From Clostridium pascui (GTDB lineage Bacteria > Bacillota > Clostridia > Clostridiales > Clostridiaceae), in assembly GCF_016908015.1 (NCBI RefSeq), contig NZ_JAFBDB010000004.1, forward strand, positions 326,627 through 390,626: a stretch of DNA of 64,000 bases, in the 5' to 3' direction. Position 1 is the first letter of the stretch. The number at the start of each line of letters is the position of its first letter. A program made the translations under genes and the position numbers. The notes beneath the pieces were generated by a model that was not told the origin of the DNA, ran no database searches, and worked only from the letters and a program-made list of their open reading frames with translations. Positions 1-7,725 of this stretch are shown piece by piece.

Positions 1-173
1 TATGTGCTATCTATCATATTAAAATCTATAAAATTATATTTATCTGATCTTTGTACTTTAGATGCTGACTTTACTTCAACATTTCTACTATCATTTTTCT
101 TTAAAATTTGAGTACAGGCTATAGTTGAAGTTATAAACGCTAGACCTATGAATATATAAAATACCCTTTTCAT
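1..173 (-). CDS. Putative lipoprotein, N-terminal part only
   Basis: An ATG at 171-173 on the minus strand, preceded by AAAGGAG, opens a frame that runs off the left edge of the window (57 codons visible). The product begins MKRVFYIFIGLAFITSTIAC, a basic start, a hydrophobic stretch and a cysteine at residue 20. This looks like a lipoprotein signal peptide, although the lipobox (TIAC) is not canonical. The visible mature part is polar (KKNDSRNVEVKSASK). No family can be named from this fragment. It follows the ATPase gene on the same strand but is separated from it by a terminator, so it probably has its own promoter. Confidence 0.6.
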   Translation of the reverse strand, partial: MKRVFYIFIGLAFITSTIACTQILKKNDSRNVEVKSASKVQRSDKYNFIDFNMIDST

Positions 174-289
174 AATTTATCTCCTTTAGTCTTACTTTAT
201 TTCTATTATTGACTAAAAGATTAAATATTATAGCCTATGTATGGAACTTAATCCAATAATTAATTACTCCTTTACTCACTATATAAAAG

Positions 290-327
290 AATAAGAGGTA
301 TTATCTTTTTAGATAATACCTCTTATT
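290..327 (-). terminator. Intrinsic terminator of the P-type ATPase gene
   Basis: Perfect 16-bp inverted repeat (290-305 with 312-327) around a 6-base loop, just after the ATPase stop codon. The minus-strand continuation is T-rich (CTTTTATATAG). Confidence 0.8.
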
Positions 328-328
328 G

Positions 329-2998
329 TTATGCGTTGTCTCTTGCTCTTAGGAATATTTTAGCTATTTCATTTACCACAAGTGGAACTATTGAAAGTAT
401 TCCTACAAACATCCAATCCCTTCCATTCAAGTCCCAAACGTCGAATATATTAGCTAAGAATGGTACTGTTATTACAACATCTGTAAGGAATATTCCAAAT
501 AGCACAGATGCTAGTAAATACTTATTAGTAAATATTCCAACTTGGAATATAGACTTTCTTGGATTTCTTAAGTTAAATGAATGGAATAACTGTGATACAC
601 TTAACACAACAAATGCCATTGTTTGTGCGTGTCTTAAAGCTTCTTCTGATATATCACCATTAGGGAATAGCGGGAATAAGTTTGTATCTCCAGTATATAC
701 TTTGATTCCAACTATAAATGCAGCTAAAGTTAATATACCAATTAGTAATCCATTTAAGACTAAGAAGTAACCTGTTCCACCAGCAAATAAACTGGATTTA
801 GGATCTCTTGGCTTCTCCTTCATAACGTCAGGGTCTCCTGGGTCTGCACCAAGGGATAATGCTGGTAAACTATCTGTAACTAAGTTAACCCATAATAAGT
901 GTATTGGTCTTAATGGTGTTGCCCATCCAAATAGTATTGCAAAGAATAATGCTACAATTTCACCTATGTTACAAGAAAGTAAGAATACTATAGATTTCTT
1001 TATATTGTTAAATATATTTCTACCTTCTTTAATAGCAGCAACTATAGTTGAGAAGTTATCATCTGTAAGTACCATATCTGCTGCACCCTTTGCAACATCT
1101 GTACCTGTAATCCCCATAGCAACTCCTATGTCTGCCATCTTAAGTGATGGAGCATCATTAACACCGTCACCTGTCATAGAAACTATGTTTCCATTAGATT
1201 TAAAAGCTTTAACTATTCTAACTTTATGTTCAGGAGATACTCTAGCAAATACTCTTAAATCTTTAACTCTACGAGCAAGATCTTCGTCACTCATTTTATC
1301 AAGTTCTGATCCAAATATTGCTTGATCTTCTTTTTCTGCAATTCCAAGTTCCTTAGCTATTGCAAAAGCAGTATTTTTATGGTCACCAGTAATCATTATA
1401 GTTATAATCCCTGATTTTTTAGTTTCAGCTATAGAGTCTTTAACTTCTTCTCTTGGTGGGTCTATCATCCCAACAAGTCCTATAAATGTAAGATCACTTT
1501 CTAAGCTATTAATATTTACAGCTTCAGAGTCTAAAACTTTATATGCTGATCCTAAAACTCTTAAAGCATCATTTGACATACTTATAGAGGCCTTATTTAT
1601 ATTATCTTTAATTTCATCTGTTAATGGAACTATTTCTCCATTTATATATGCTTTATTACAAAGATTGATTAAATTATCTGTAGCTCCCTTTGTCATTACA
1701 TAAAATTTATCATCATATTTATTTACTGTGGTCATAAGTTTTCTATCGGAATCAAAAGGAACTTCGTTTATTCTTTTATGATCTTCATTCAATCCCTTTT
1801 TAAACAAATCATACTTTACACCAGCCTCAAGTAAAGCTATTTCTGTTGGATCTCCTGTTTTTGATTCTTCACTGTAAGTTGCATCGTTACACAATACTAT
1901 ATTTTCTAATAACAACCTTTGAACTGGATTTTTTATATCTAAATCATTTATATTTCCTAGGACATTATCTCCATAAAACTTAGTTACAGTCATCTTATTT
2001 TGAGTAAGTGTACCTGTTTTATCGGAACATATTACATTGACTGCACCTAATGTTTCTACTGCTGGAAGTTTTCTTATTATAGCATTTTCCTTTATCATCT
2101 TTTGAACACCCATAGCTAAAACTATGGTAACTATAGCTGGAAGTCCTTCTGGTATTGCAGCTACTGCCAAACTTATAGCTGTTAAAAACATTTCAAAAAA
2201 GTCTCTCTTTTGAATTATAGCAACTATAAACATTACAATACATATTCCAAGAGCTCCAAAACCTAAAGTTTTACTAAGCTCTGCAAGTTTCTTTTGTAGC
2301 GGAGTTTGCTCATTCTCTTGCTCATCAAGCAATTTTGCTATTTTACCTATTTCAGTTGACATACCAGTTCCAACTGCTATCCCAACTCCTCTACCATAGG
2401 TTGCAAGAGTGGACATAAATGCCATATTCTTTTGATCCCCTAATGGTATTTCATTAGTATCAAATTTTAAATTAGCGTTCTTATCTACTGGAACTGACTC
2501 TCCTGTTAAAGCTGATTCCTCAATTTGAAGATTTGCTGTTTCTACAAGTCTTAAGTCACATGGAACATATCTACCTGCATCAAGTATTACTACATCTCCA
2601 GGTACTAATTCTTCAGAAGCTATTTCCTTTAATTCTCCATCTCTTTTTACTACAGCCTTAGGCGTAGACATTTTCTTTAAAGCGTCCAATGCTTTTTCAG
2701 CTTTAGATTCTTGTATGATTCCTATAACAGCATTAAGAATAATTACTACTGCAATTATAATTGCATCACTTATTTCTCCCATGAATCCAGAAATCAACGC
2801 TGCACCTAATAAGATAAAAATCATTGGATCGTTTAATTGTTCAAAGAACATTCTCATCATTGTTTTTGGCTTTTTACCTTCAAGCATATTTAGTCCATAT
2901 TTTTCTTTTCTTTTCTCTACTTCCTGGGAAGTAAGACCGTTATGCTGATCTGTAGAAAGCTCTTTTAGTACCTCTTCATTGCTTTTTTCAAACCACAT
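329..2998 (-). CDS. P-type cation-transporting ATPase (Ca2+/Mn2+ type, P2A-like)
   Basis: 889 residues, full length for a PMCA/SERCA-like (P2A) pump. An N-terminal cation ATPase domain is followed by TM1-2, an actuator domain with TGES (about residue 165), TM3-4 with PEGLPA, the phosphorylation motif DKTGTLT (about residue 327), the nucleotide-binding domain, TGDGVNDAP, and six C-terminal membrane segments. Family knowledge says such pumps extrude Ca2+ and in some bacteria Mn2+. The gene is transcribed through a yybP-ykoY riboswitch (about 3095-3187), which senses Mn2+ and in other bacteria precedes Mn2+ exporters including P-type ATPases. I therefore infer that Mn2+ export is at least part of its job; sequence alone cannot separate Ca2+ from Mn2+. 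The start has AGGTGAAGAAG in front. It is monocistronic, closed by the 290-327 terminator. Confidence 0.93.
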   Translation of the reverse strand: MWFEKSNEEVLKELSTDQHNGLTSQEVEKRKEKYGLNMLEGKKPKTMMRMFFEQLNDPMIFILLGAALISGFMGEISDAIIIAVVIILNAVIGIIQESKAEKALDALKKMSTPKAVVKRDGELKEIASEELVPGDVVILDAGRYVPCDLRLVETANLQIEESALTGESVPVDKNANLKFDTNEIPLGDQKNMAFMSTLATYGRGVGIAVGTGMSTEIGKIAKLLDEQENEQTPLQKKLAELSKTLGFGALGICIVMFIVAIIQKRDFFEMFLTAISLAVAAIPEGLPAIVTIVLAMGVQKMIKENAIIRKLPAVETLGAVNVICSDKTGTLTQNKMTVTKFYGDNVLGNINDLDIKNPVQRLLLENIVLCNDATYSEESKTGDPTEIALLEAGVKYDLFKKGLNEDHKRINEVPFDSDRKLMTTVNKYDDKFYVMTKGATDNLINLCNKAYINGEIVPLTDEIKDNINKASISMSNDALRVLGSAYKVLDSEAVNINSLESDLTFIGLVGMIDPPREEVKDSIAETKKSGIITIMITGDHKNTAFAIAKELGIAEKEDQAIFGSELDKMSDEDLARRVKDLRVFARVSPEHKVRIVKAFKSNGNIVSMTGDGVNDAPSLKMADIGVAMGITGTDVAKGAADMVLTDDNFSTIVAAIKEGRNIFNNIKKSIVFLLSCNIGEIVALFFAILFGWATPLRPIHLLWVNLVTDSLPALSLGADPGDPDVMKEKPRDPKSSLFAGGTGYFLVLNGLLIGILTLAAFIVGIKVYTGDTNLFPLFPNGDISEEALRHAQTMAFVVLSVSQLFHSFNLRNPRKSIFQVGIFTNKYLLASVLFGIFLTDVVITVPFLANIFDVWDLNGRDWMFVGILSIVPLVVNEIAKIFLRARDNA

Positions 2999-3066
2999 TC
3001 TTCTTCACCTCATACGTTATTATTTGTCTTTAAGGTTTTATTTATTAAAAAAATTAATAAAAAAAA

Positions 3067-3101
3067 CCTTTGCTCTATTTTGTGCACAAATAGAGCAAAG
3101 G
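3067..3101 (-). terminator. Riboswitch-controlled terminator (expression platform)
   Basis: 14-bp perfect stem (3067-3080 with 3088-3101), 7-base loop, followed on the minus strand by at least eight T residues. Its 5' arm (CCTTTGC on the RNA) is the same sequence that closes the P1 helix of the adjacent aptamer, so P1 and terminator exclude each other. Confidence 0.85.
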
Positions 3102-3187
3102 TCTTGCTAACTCTTTTGGAGAATAACTATCCGGGTAAATCTTACCGACATGACGAATAGTTAAATAATTGCTACTCCCCTTTGCAA
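3095..3187 (-). promoter_or_regulatory. yybP-ykoY (Mn2+-sensing) riboswitch
   Basis: Read on the minus strand, the leader carries the yybP-ykoY hallmarks GCAAAGGGGAGTAGC at the 5' side (3171-3185) and GCAAGACCTTTGC at the 3' side (about 3094-3106). These are brought together by a GCAAAGG/CCTTTGC P1 helix, with paired arms between them. This family binds Mn2+ and stabilises P1. Because P1 uses the 5' arm of the 3067-3101 terminator, the expected logic is Mn2+ bound, terminator off, ATPase on. The transcription start predicted from the promoter (about 3186) falls right at the start of the aptamer. Confidence 0.85.
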
Positions 3188-3192
3188 GAGTA

Positions 3193-3221
3193 ATTATATC
3201 ACAGAGTTTTTCCACATACAA
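3193..3221 (-). promoter_or_regulatory. Promoter of the riboswitch/ATPase unit
   Basis: Minus strand TTGTAT (3216-3221), 17-bp spacer, TATAAT (3193-3198): a perfect -10 and half-matched -35, lying between the end of the chrA gene and the aptamer. Confidence 0.75.
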
Positions 3222-3241
3222 GAAATTTTTGTGAAGATTTT

Positions 3242-3763
3242 CTAATATAATATTACTCCTAATACTCCCGATACTACAATTACCATAATTGGATGTATCT
3301 TTTTAGATAATAGCATTACTAAAGTCAAGATGCCTATAATTACACTTTTTATATCAATATAAGATGTCTTAGCTAAAGATAAAAAGGCTGATAAAATAAG
3401 AGCTATAAGTGCCGGCCTCATTCCCATAAAAGCTGCTTTTATTGCCTTAGATTCTTTAAATTTCATTATGTAATGAGTTGCAATGGATACCAATATAAAT
3501 GATATTGTAACCACTCCTATGGATGCTGCAGTACTTCCTAAAATTCCTCCTACCTTATATCCCACAAAGGTTGCAGAATTTATAGCAATAGGTCCTGGAG
3601 TCATTTGTGAAATACCTATTATATCTGTAAACTCTCTATAATTAATCCAATTATGATTTTTAACTATTTCCCTTTCAATAAGTGGAAGCATGGCATAGCC
3701 TCCACCAAAGCTAAAAGCTCCTATCTTTAAGAAGGATATAAAAAGCCTTAATATGATATTCAC
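3242..3763 (-). CDS. chrA: Chromate transporter family protein, second subunit
   Basis: 173 residues forming one CHR domain: FSFGGGYAMLPLIE near the N-terminus, SQMTPGPIAINSATFVGY around residue 55, then hydrophobic membrane segments. Full-length ChrA has two such domains fused. This is half-size and overlaps the start of its neighbour's stop (ATGA, 3760-3763), so the two chains probably pair as a short-chain ChrA heterodimer in the membrane. Chromate efflux is the family label; the natural substrate in an anaerobe may be another oxyanion. The substrate cannot be told from the sequence. Confidence 0.88.
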   Translation of the reverse strand: MNIILRLFISFLKIGAFSFGGGYAMLPLIEREIVKNHNWINYREFTDIIGISQMTPGPIAINSATFVGYKVGGILGSTAASIGVVTISFILVSIATHYIMKFKESKAIKAAFMGMRPALIALILSAFLSLAKTSYIDIKSVIIGILTLVMLLSKKIHPIMVIVVSGVLGVILY

Positions 3764-4299
3764 TCTTCCACCTTCTCTCTATAATAAATAACACCAAAAA
3801 CCCCTGAGAGAATGATTACAACTACAGGATTAACATTTAAAACCTGAAGTAATATTAATGCAATTATAATTATTCCAAAGTTTAAGTAGCTCTTTTTTAC
3901 GGATTTTGAAATACTTAATATTGCTATTAACACAAGTACTGGCACCGCACCATTTATACCTTTAAAGACCTGTTCAACATAGTAATTATTTCTAAACTGC
4001 ATAAAAACTGAAGCTACTAAAAGTATTATTATGAAGGAAGGAAGAATTGTTCCAAGCAGCGCAATTATACCACCTATTGCACCATTTACTTTATATCCTA
4101 TAAATATAGAAGTGTTTACTGCTAAGGCTCCAGGAAAGGATTGAGATATTACTAATATATCCACAAACTCCTCTTTTGCTATCCACTTTTTGTTATTAAC
4201 TACTTCTTCTTCAATGAGCGGTATCATGGCATATCCCCCACCAAAGGTAAAAGCCCCTATTTTAAAGAAGCTAATAAACATTTGTAAAACTTTTTTCAT
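3760..4299 (-). CDS. chrA: Chromate transporter family protein, first subunit
   Basis: 179 residues, one CHR domain (FTFGGGYAMIPLIEEEVV near the N-terminus, SQSFPGALAVNTSIFIGYKV near residue 55), about five membrane segments. It begins with a good ribosome binding site (GAGGTGG) and is translationally coupled to the next CHR gene by a 4-base overlap. The pair resembles the two halves of a long ChrA. The half-site residues differ (PGAL here, PGPI in the partner), as usual for the N and C halves of the family. Oxyanion export is inferred from the family only. Confidence 0.88.
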   Translation of the reverse strand: MKKVLQMFISFFKIGAFTFGGGYAMIPLIEEEVVNNKKWIAKEEFVDILVISQSFPGALAVNTSIFIGYKVNGAIGGIIALLGTILPSFIIILLVASVFMQFRNNYYVEQVFKGINGAVPVLVLIAILSISKSVKKSYLNFGIIIIALILLQVLNVNPVVVIILSGVFGVIYYREKVEE

Positions 4300-4343
4300 A
4301 TTTCCACCTCGATTTTATAAATAATACATATTAATTAATGTTT

Positions 4344-4367
4344 AAAGTCAGCCACAGGGCTGACTTT
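4344..4367. other. 10-bp perfect hairpin in the chrA/phosphoesterase divergent region
   Basis: AAAGTCAGCC and GGCTGACTTT around a 4-base loop. It sits 45 bp upstream of the chrA pair and has no T-run on either side, so it is not a plain terminator. It could be a leader hairpin of the chrA transcript or an operator. The rest of 4300-4548 shows only AT-rich promoter-like DNA. Confidence 0.5.
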
Positions 4368-4548
4368 ATTAGCTTGTCGAAATGTTTTATTCATGATTTG
4401 ATTACAAATCACATCTCTTATTTATCTAAACTGTTTGATTTCTAAAATATACTGAACCACAAATAAAAGCTATAAGAATATTTTAACATATTTATTTACT
4501 AAAATACTAACACTATTAACTATTAAATGAAGTAATTGGAGGTTTGTC

Positions 4549-5076
4549 ATGGATAGATATGTTATTGTTTGTTTACTTAATGGAGAGGCTCTAAATTTTC
4601 ATGAGAAATTAGTAACAGATGTTTGTTCAAAATTCAATGTGAAAAGGCAGAAACTTCCTGGGCACTTTACCATAAAAGCTCCATTTGAAACTGATAGAAT
4701 TAGCGAAGTTGAGTGTGTTATCGAAGATTTTGTAGCTAATAATAAAAAAGAACCTATGAAAATGCAGGGAATTAATCACTTTAGAACAGATACAATTTTT
4801 ATGGATATAAATATGTCAGATGAAGGTTTAAAGGTTCATGATGCGTTTATAGATTCATTAAAAACTTTACCTTGGCTTGAGTGGAAAAGACATGATGGTA
4901 AAGGAAAAACTTTTCATGCTACTATAGTCACACGTATCCCTAGAGAAAAATATGATTCTATTTGGAATTATACCAATAGCTTTAACCCTGAATTTAATAT
5001 TTATTTTGATAATATTACTATACTTAAATGGGAAAATTATAAATGGGAAACCTATAAGGAACACCAGTTAAAATAG
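4549..5076 (+). CDS. 2H phosphoesterase superfamily protein (2'-5' RNA ligase / YjcG-like)
   Basis: 175 residues with the two diagnostic H-x-T/S motifs of 2H phosphoesterases: HFTIKAPF (about residue 39) and HATIVTR (about residue 125). These form the catalytic pair that hydrolyses or rearranges 2',3'-cyclic or 2'-5' phosphodiesters in this superfamily. Preceded by TTGGAGG with ideal spacing and followed by its own terminator, so it is probably monocistronic. The physiological substrate is unknown; RNA ends or cyclic nucleotides are plausible from the family. Confidence 0.8.
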   Translation: MDRYVIVCLLNGEALNFHEKLVTDVCSKFNVKRQKLPGHFTIKAPFETDRISEVECVIEDFVANNKKEPMKMQGINHFRTDTIFMDINMSDEGLKVHDAFIDSLKTLPWLEWKRHDGKGKTFHATIVTRIPREKYDSIWNYTNSFNPEFNIYFDNITILKWENYKWETYKEHQLK

Positions 5077-5101
5077 GCACCCATGTAATGCTTATTAAAA
5101 T

Positions 5102-5125
5102 AAAGAGAGGATTATACCTCTCTTT
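5102..5125. terminator. Terminator after the 2H phosphoesterase gene
   Basis: Perfect 9-bp stem AAAGAGAGG/CCTCTCTTT, 6-base loop. It overlaps the end of the CorC remnant on the other strand. Confidence 0.7.
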
Positions 5126-5252
5126 GAATACATATCTTTACCTTATTTATTCTTTTTTCTTTTACCTCTTCAATCTTAAACACAATATTATTATGCTCTA
5201 TAACTTCTTGTTCTCCATTTTCAGGTATTTTTCCTAATTTATTAATATTGTA
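5112..5252 (-). pseudogene. Remnant of a CorC/HlyC-type (CNNM) transporter, C-terminal end
   Basis: The minus strand reads NINKLGKIPENGEQEVIEHN, then IVFKIEEVKEKRINKVKI and a stop at 5112-5114. This matches the pattern of the CorC_HlyC transporter-associated domain that ends hemolysin-like CNNM Mg2+/Co2+ proteins (…LGxIPxxGExx…FxVxxVxxxRIxxVxI). An in-frame stop precedes it and there is no start, so only about 45 codons of a lost gene of some 400 codons remain. Identification is by motif recognition. Confidence 0.6.
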
Positions 5253-5274
5253 TTAAATAAAAAGAAGCATTAGA

Positions 5275-7065
5275 TTATAACTCTATTGCTTCTTTATACT
5301 TTATAACCTCAATAAACTCTCTTAATAATTGTGGGTCAAATTGAGTTCCTGAACATCTTATTAACTCTTCTATTGCCTCTTCTTTACTTATGCCCTTTTG
5401 ATAAGGTCTATCACTAATCATAGTATCGTAGGCATCTATTATATTGAGTATCCTGCACTCTATTGGTATATCATTACCCTTTAACCCATTTGGATACCCT
5501 TTCCCATCCCAGCACTCATGATGATGAAGTATAAGCTCTGCCATATTTTCCAATTCCTTGCTTCGATGTGCAATTTCCCATCCTATTTTTACATGCTCTT
5601 TCATTCTTTTATATTCTTCTTCTGTTAATTTTCCTTTTTTAAACAGTATTTGGTCTGGAATACCTACCTTTCCCAAATCATGTACCTTAGCCAATACAAT
5701 AAGATTTCTGCGTATATCATCATCTAATCCTACTTTATCAGCCATAATTTCACCCATCTTAGCTAATCTTTCCCCATGTCCACTAGCCATATAGTCACGT
5801 TCAGCTAAAGCTGCAACTAATAAATCTATAACTTTACTTTTAGGACTTGTTGCTTGAGCTAATTTATACTCATACATGTTATCATCTGCTCTTTTATAAA
5901 CATCATACATACTTTCTGATCTTCTTGTGGTAGCTGTCCCAATAGACATACTTATAAGAGTTGATGGATTTTCTTTATTATGATTTTCTATAAGCTCTAA
6001 AATATCACTTCTTTTTTTTAGTGCAACTTTGTTATTAGATTTAGGAAGAATTATGCAAACCTCATCTCCTCCCACTCTAGCAATAACATCTGTTTTTCTA
6101 AAAGCTTTTGCTATTATATTTGCTGCAGCTTTTAAAAAATCATCCCCTGACTTATGGCCAAAGGTGTCATTCACAATTTTAAGGCCATCTAAATCTATAG
6201 ATATGATACTTACTGGCGCATATTCAGTTATATTTTCTTCTATCATTATCATTTTCTCATCAAAATATGTACGGTTATAAAGGCCCGTCAAACTATCCTT
6301 ATATGCTAATTTTTTAATAGATTCCTCCGCTTGGTTACGCTCAGTAATATCTTGGGCAGTACAAACCACATACTTAACTTCTCCACCTTCCCCTAGCTTT
6401 GGAGTTTTGGTGACTAACATTAAGCGTTTTTCACCTTCATAATTTGTAAGCCACTCTTCCTTTTTAACTTGTACTCTTTTTTCAAAAACTTCTTGCGTTC
6501 CTGCAATGCACATATCTGCTTCTTCCTTACTCCATGAACTATACATGCTTGCCCGTTCTAATTCACACTTTCTCTTATTAAAAAACTTTGCATGTGCTTC
6601 GTTAACTATAGCATATGTTTTAGGATCAGTTAAATACCATATATGTACATCAATATTATCAAGTAATAATTGTTGTTCTTCAGCTTTTTCTATTAGCTTT
6701 TTTCTACTTTCAATCAGAGCTTCTTGAGTTTCTTTACGTTTTAATATTTCATCTTCTAGATTTTTTTGCTTATTTCTAAAAATATCCATAACTCTACCTA
6801 ATGAAAATCCTATAAAAAAGTAACTTGCTATTTCTAATATAAGATTACTTGTATAAATGTATGTATCGAACATCGCTCGTAATGCAAGTATACCAGCAGC
6901 CCCTGCAGCTAACCACTTACCACCTTTAGCTCCCCACTGCATAGCAGCAAAGATCACTATAACACTATTAAAAAGCCCCCTCGTCATACTATCTCCAAAA
7001 CAAGTAATAACAATTATTACAACTGCATAAACGATACTATGTGTAATTATAGGTTTCTTATGCAC
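5275..7065 (-). CDS. Membrane-anchored PAS-GGDEF-HD-GYP cyclic-di-GMP signalling protein
   Basis: 596 residues from the GTG at 7063-7065, chosen because AGGAGG lies 9 bases upstream; the longer frame to 7104 has no site. Order: about three membrane segments (residues 5-90), a coiled linker, a PAS/PAC sensor (about 130-245, ending TAQDITERNQ), a GGDEF domain, and an HD-GYP phosphodiesterase domain with HDLGK, HHHECWDGKGYP and DRPYQKG. The GGDEF signature reads GGDEV. The RxxD inhibitory site (RKTD) five residues ahead is intact, so the domain may still make or bind c-di-GMP, while the HD-GYP domain looks fully catalytic. Net function as a c-di-GMP hydrolase is inferred. The 266 bases upstream hold a TATAAT and a weak AAAAAG…CTTTTT hairpin but no recognisable riboswitch. 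Confidence 0.88.
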   Translation of the reverse strand: MHKKPIITHSIVYAVVIIVITCFGDSMTRGLFNSVIVIFAAMQWGAKGGKWLAAGAAGILALRAMFDTYIYTSNLILEIASYFFIGFSLGRVMDIFRNKQKNLEDEILKRKETQEALIESRKKLIEKAEEQQLLLDNIDVHIWYLTDPKTYAIVNEAHAKFFNKRKCELERASMYSSWSKEEADMCIAGTQEVFEKRVQVKKEEWLTNYEGEKRLMLVTKTPKLGEGGEVKYVVCTAQDITERNQAEESIKKLAYKDSLTGLYNRTYFDEKMIMIEENITEYAPVSIISIDLDGLKIVNDTFGHKSGDDFLKAAANIIAKAFRKTDVIARVGGDEVCIILPKSNNKVALKKRSDILELIENHNKENPSTLISMSIGTATTRRSESMYDVYKRADDNMYEYKLAQATSPKSKVIDLLVAALAERDYMASGHGERLAKMGEIMADKVGLDDDIRRNLIVLAKVHDLGKVGIPDQILFKKGKLTEEEYKRMKEHVKIGWEIAHRSKELENMAELILHHHECWDGKGYPNGLKGNDIPIECRILNIIDAYDTMISDRPYQKGISKEEAIEELIRCSGTQFDPQLLREFIEVIKYKEAIEL

Positions 7066-7331
7066 CCAATCGCTCCTCCTTATTTCTATGGATAACAAGA
7101 ACAATCTATCATTGATATGTTTAATACTTATTTATTATTCCAAGACCTAAATAATACTCCACAAATTTAATGTAGAAAAAAGTCTATTAGAGTCTTTTTG
7201 TGTTTGTGCTTATATTATATCATCTTATTTAATACTTAGATATTAGCTTTTTCTAAAATTCTTAATTTTTTACTATTTTGTAGCTATCTCTTACCGCAAC
7301 TTTTAAGCACACTTCCACTTCAATAACCTCT

Positions 7332-7643
7332 TTGCTCATAAGACTATTCGCAGGCAGCATTATGGATAAAGTTGAAATACCTAAAAAAGCTTTAGCAGCT
7401 TCTAAATCAAATAAGAAATTCTCATTTTCAGATTCCTTTGAAAAAAAAGCTGCACTTCCTTCTTTACTATGTTTTCTTCTTATAATTACACAATGTGGAA
7501 TTATGAGTTATATAATGTTATATGCTAAAGAACTTAAAATTTCTTCAATTTGGATTTATTTTGCTGGATATATAGCAATGATTTTAGTAACAAGACCTTT
7601 TATCGGAAAAATATTTGATAAGATGGGACATGCTGTAATGTAA
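7332..7643 (+). pseudogene. MFS transporter remnant
   Basis: 103 open codons resembling only the middle of a 12-helix MFS permease. LIRLFAGSIMDK looks like the helix 2-3 loop; it is joined directly to the central cytoplasmic loop (SKSNKKFSFSDSFEKK), helix 7-8, and the next A-motif-like loop RPFIGKIFDKMGH, then a stop. Helices 3-6 and everything after helix 8 are missing and no good ribosome binding site precedes the TTG. This is best read as an internally deleted, truncated pseudogene. A functional mini-protein is unlikely. Confidence 0.7.
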
Positions 7644-7725
7644 ATATTTCTTTCTACCCTTTAATGCAGTTATTAAAAATTTGTTCCCTATTTCTTATAT
7701 GATGTTTCTAATTTCTCTAACCTTT

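Noticed and set aside
7332..7643. Functional small membrane protein
   Set aside because: It matches internal parts of an MFS permease joined across a deletion and has no proper ribosome binding site, so it was called a pseudogene.
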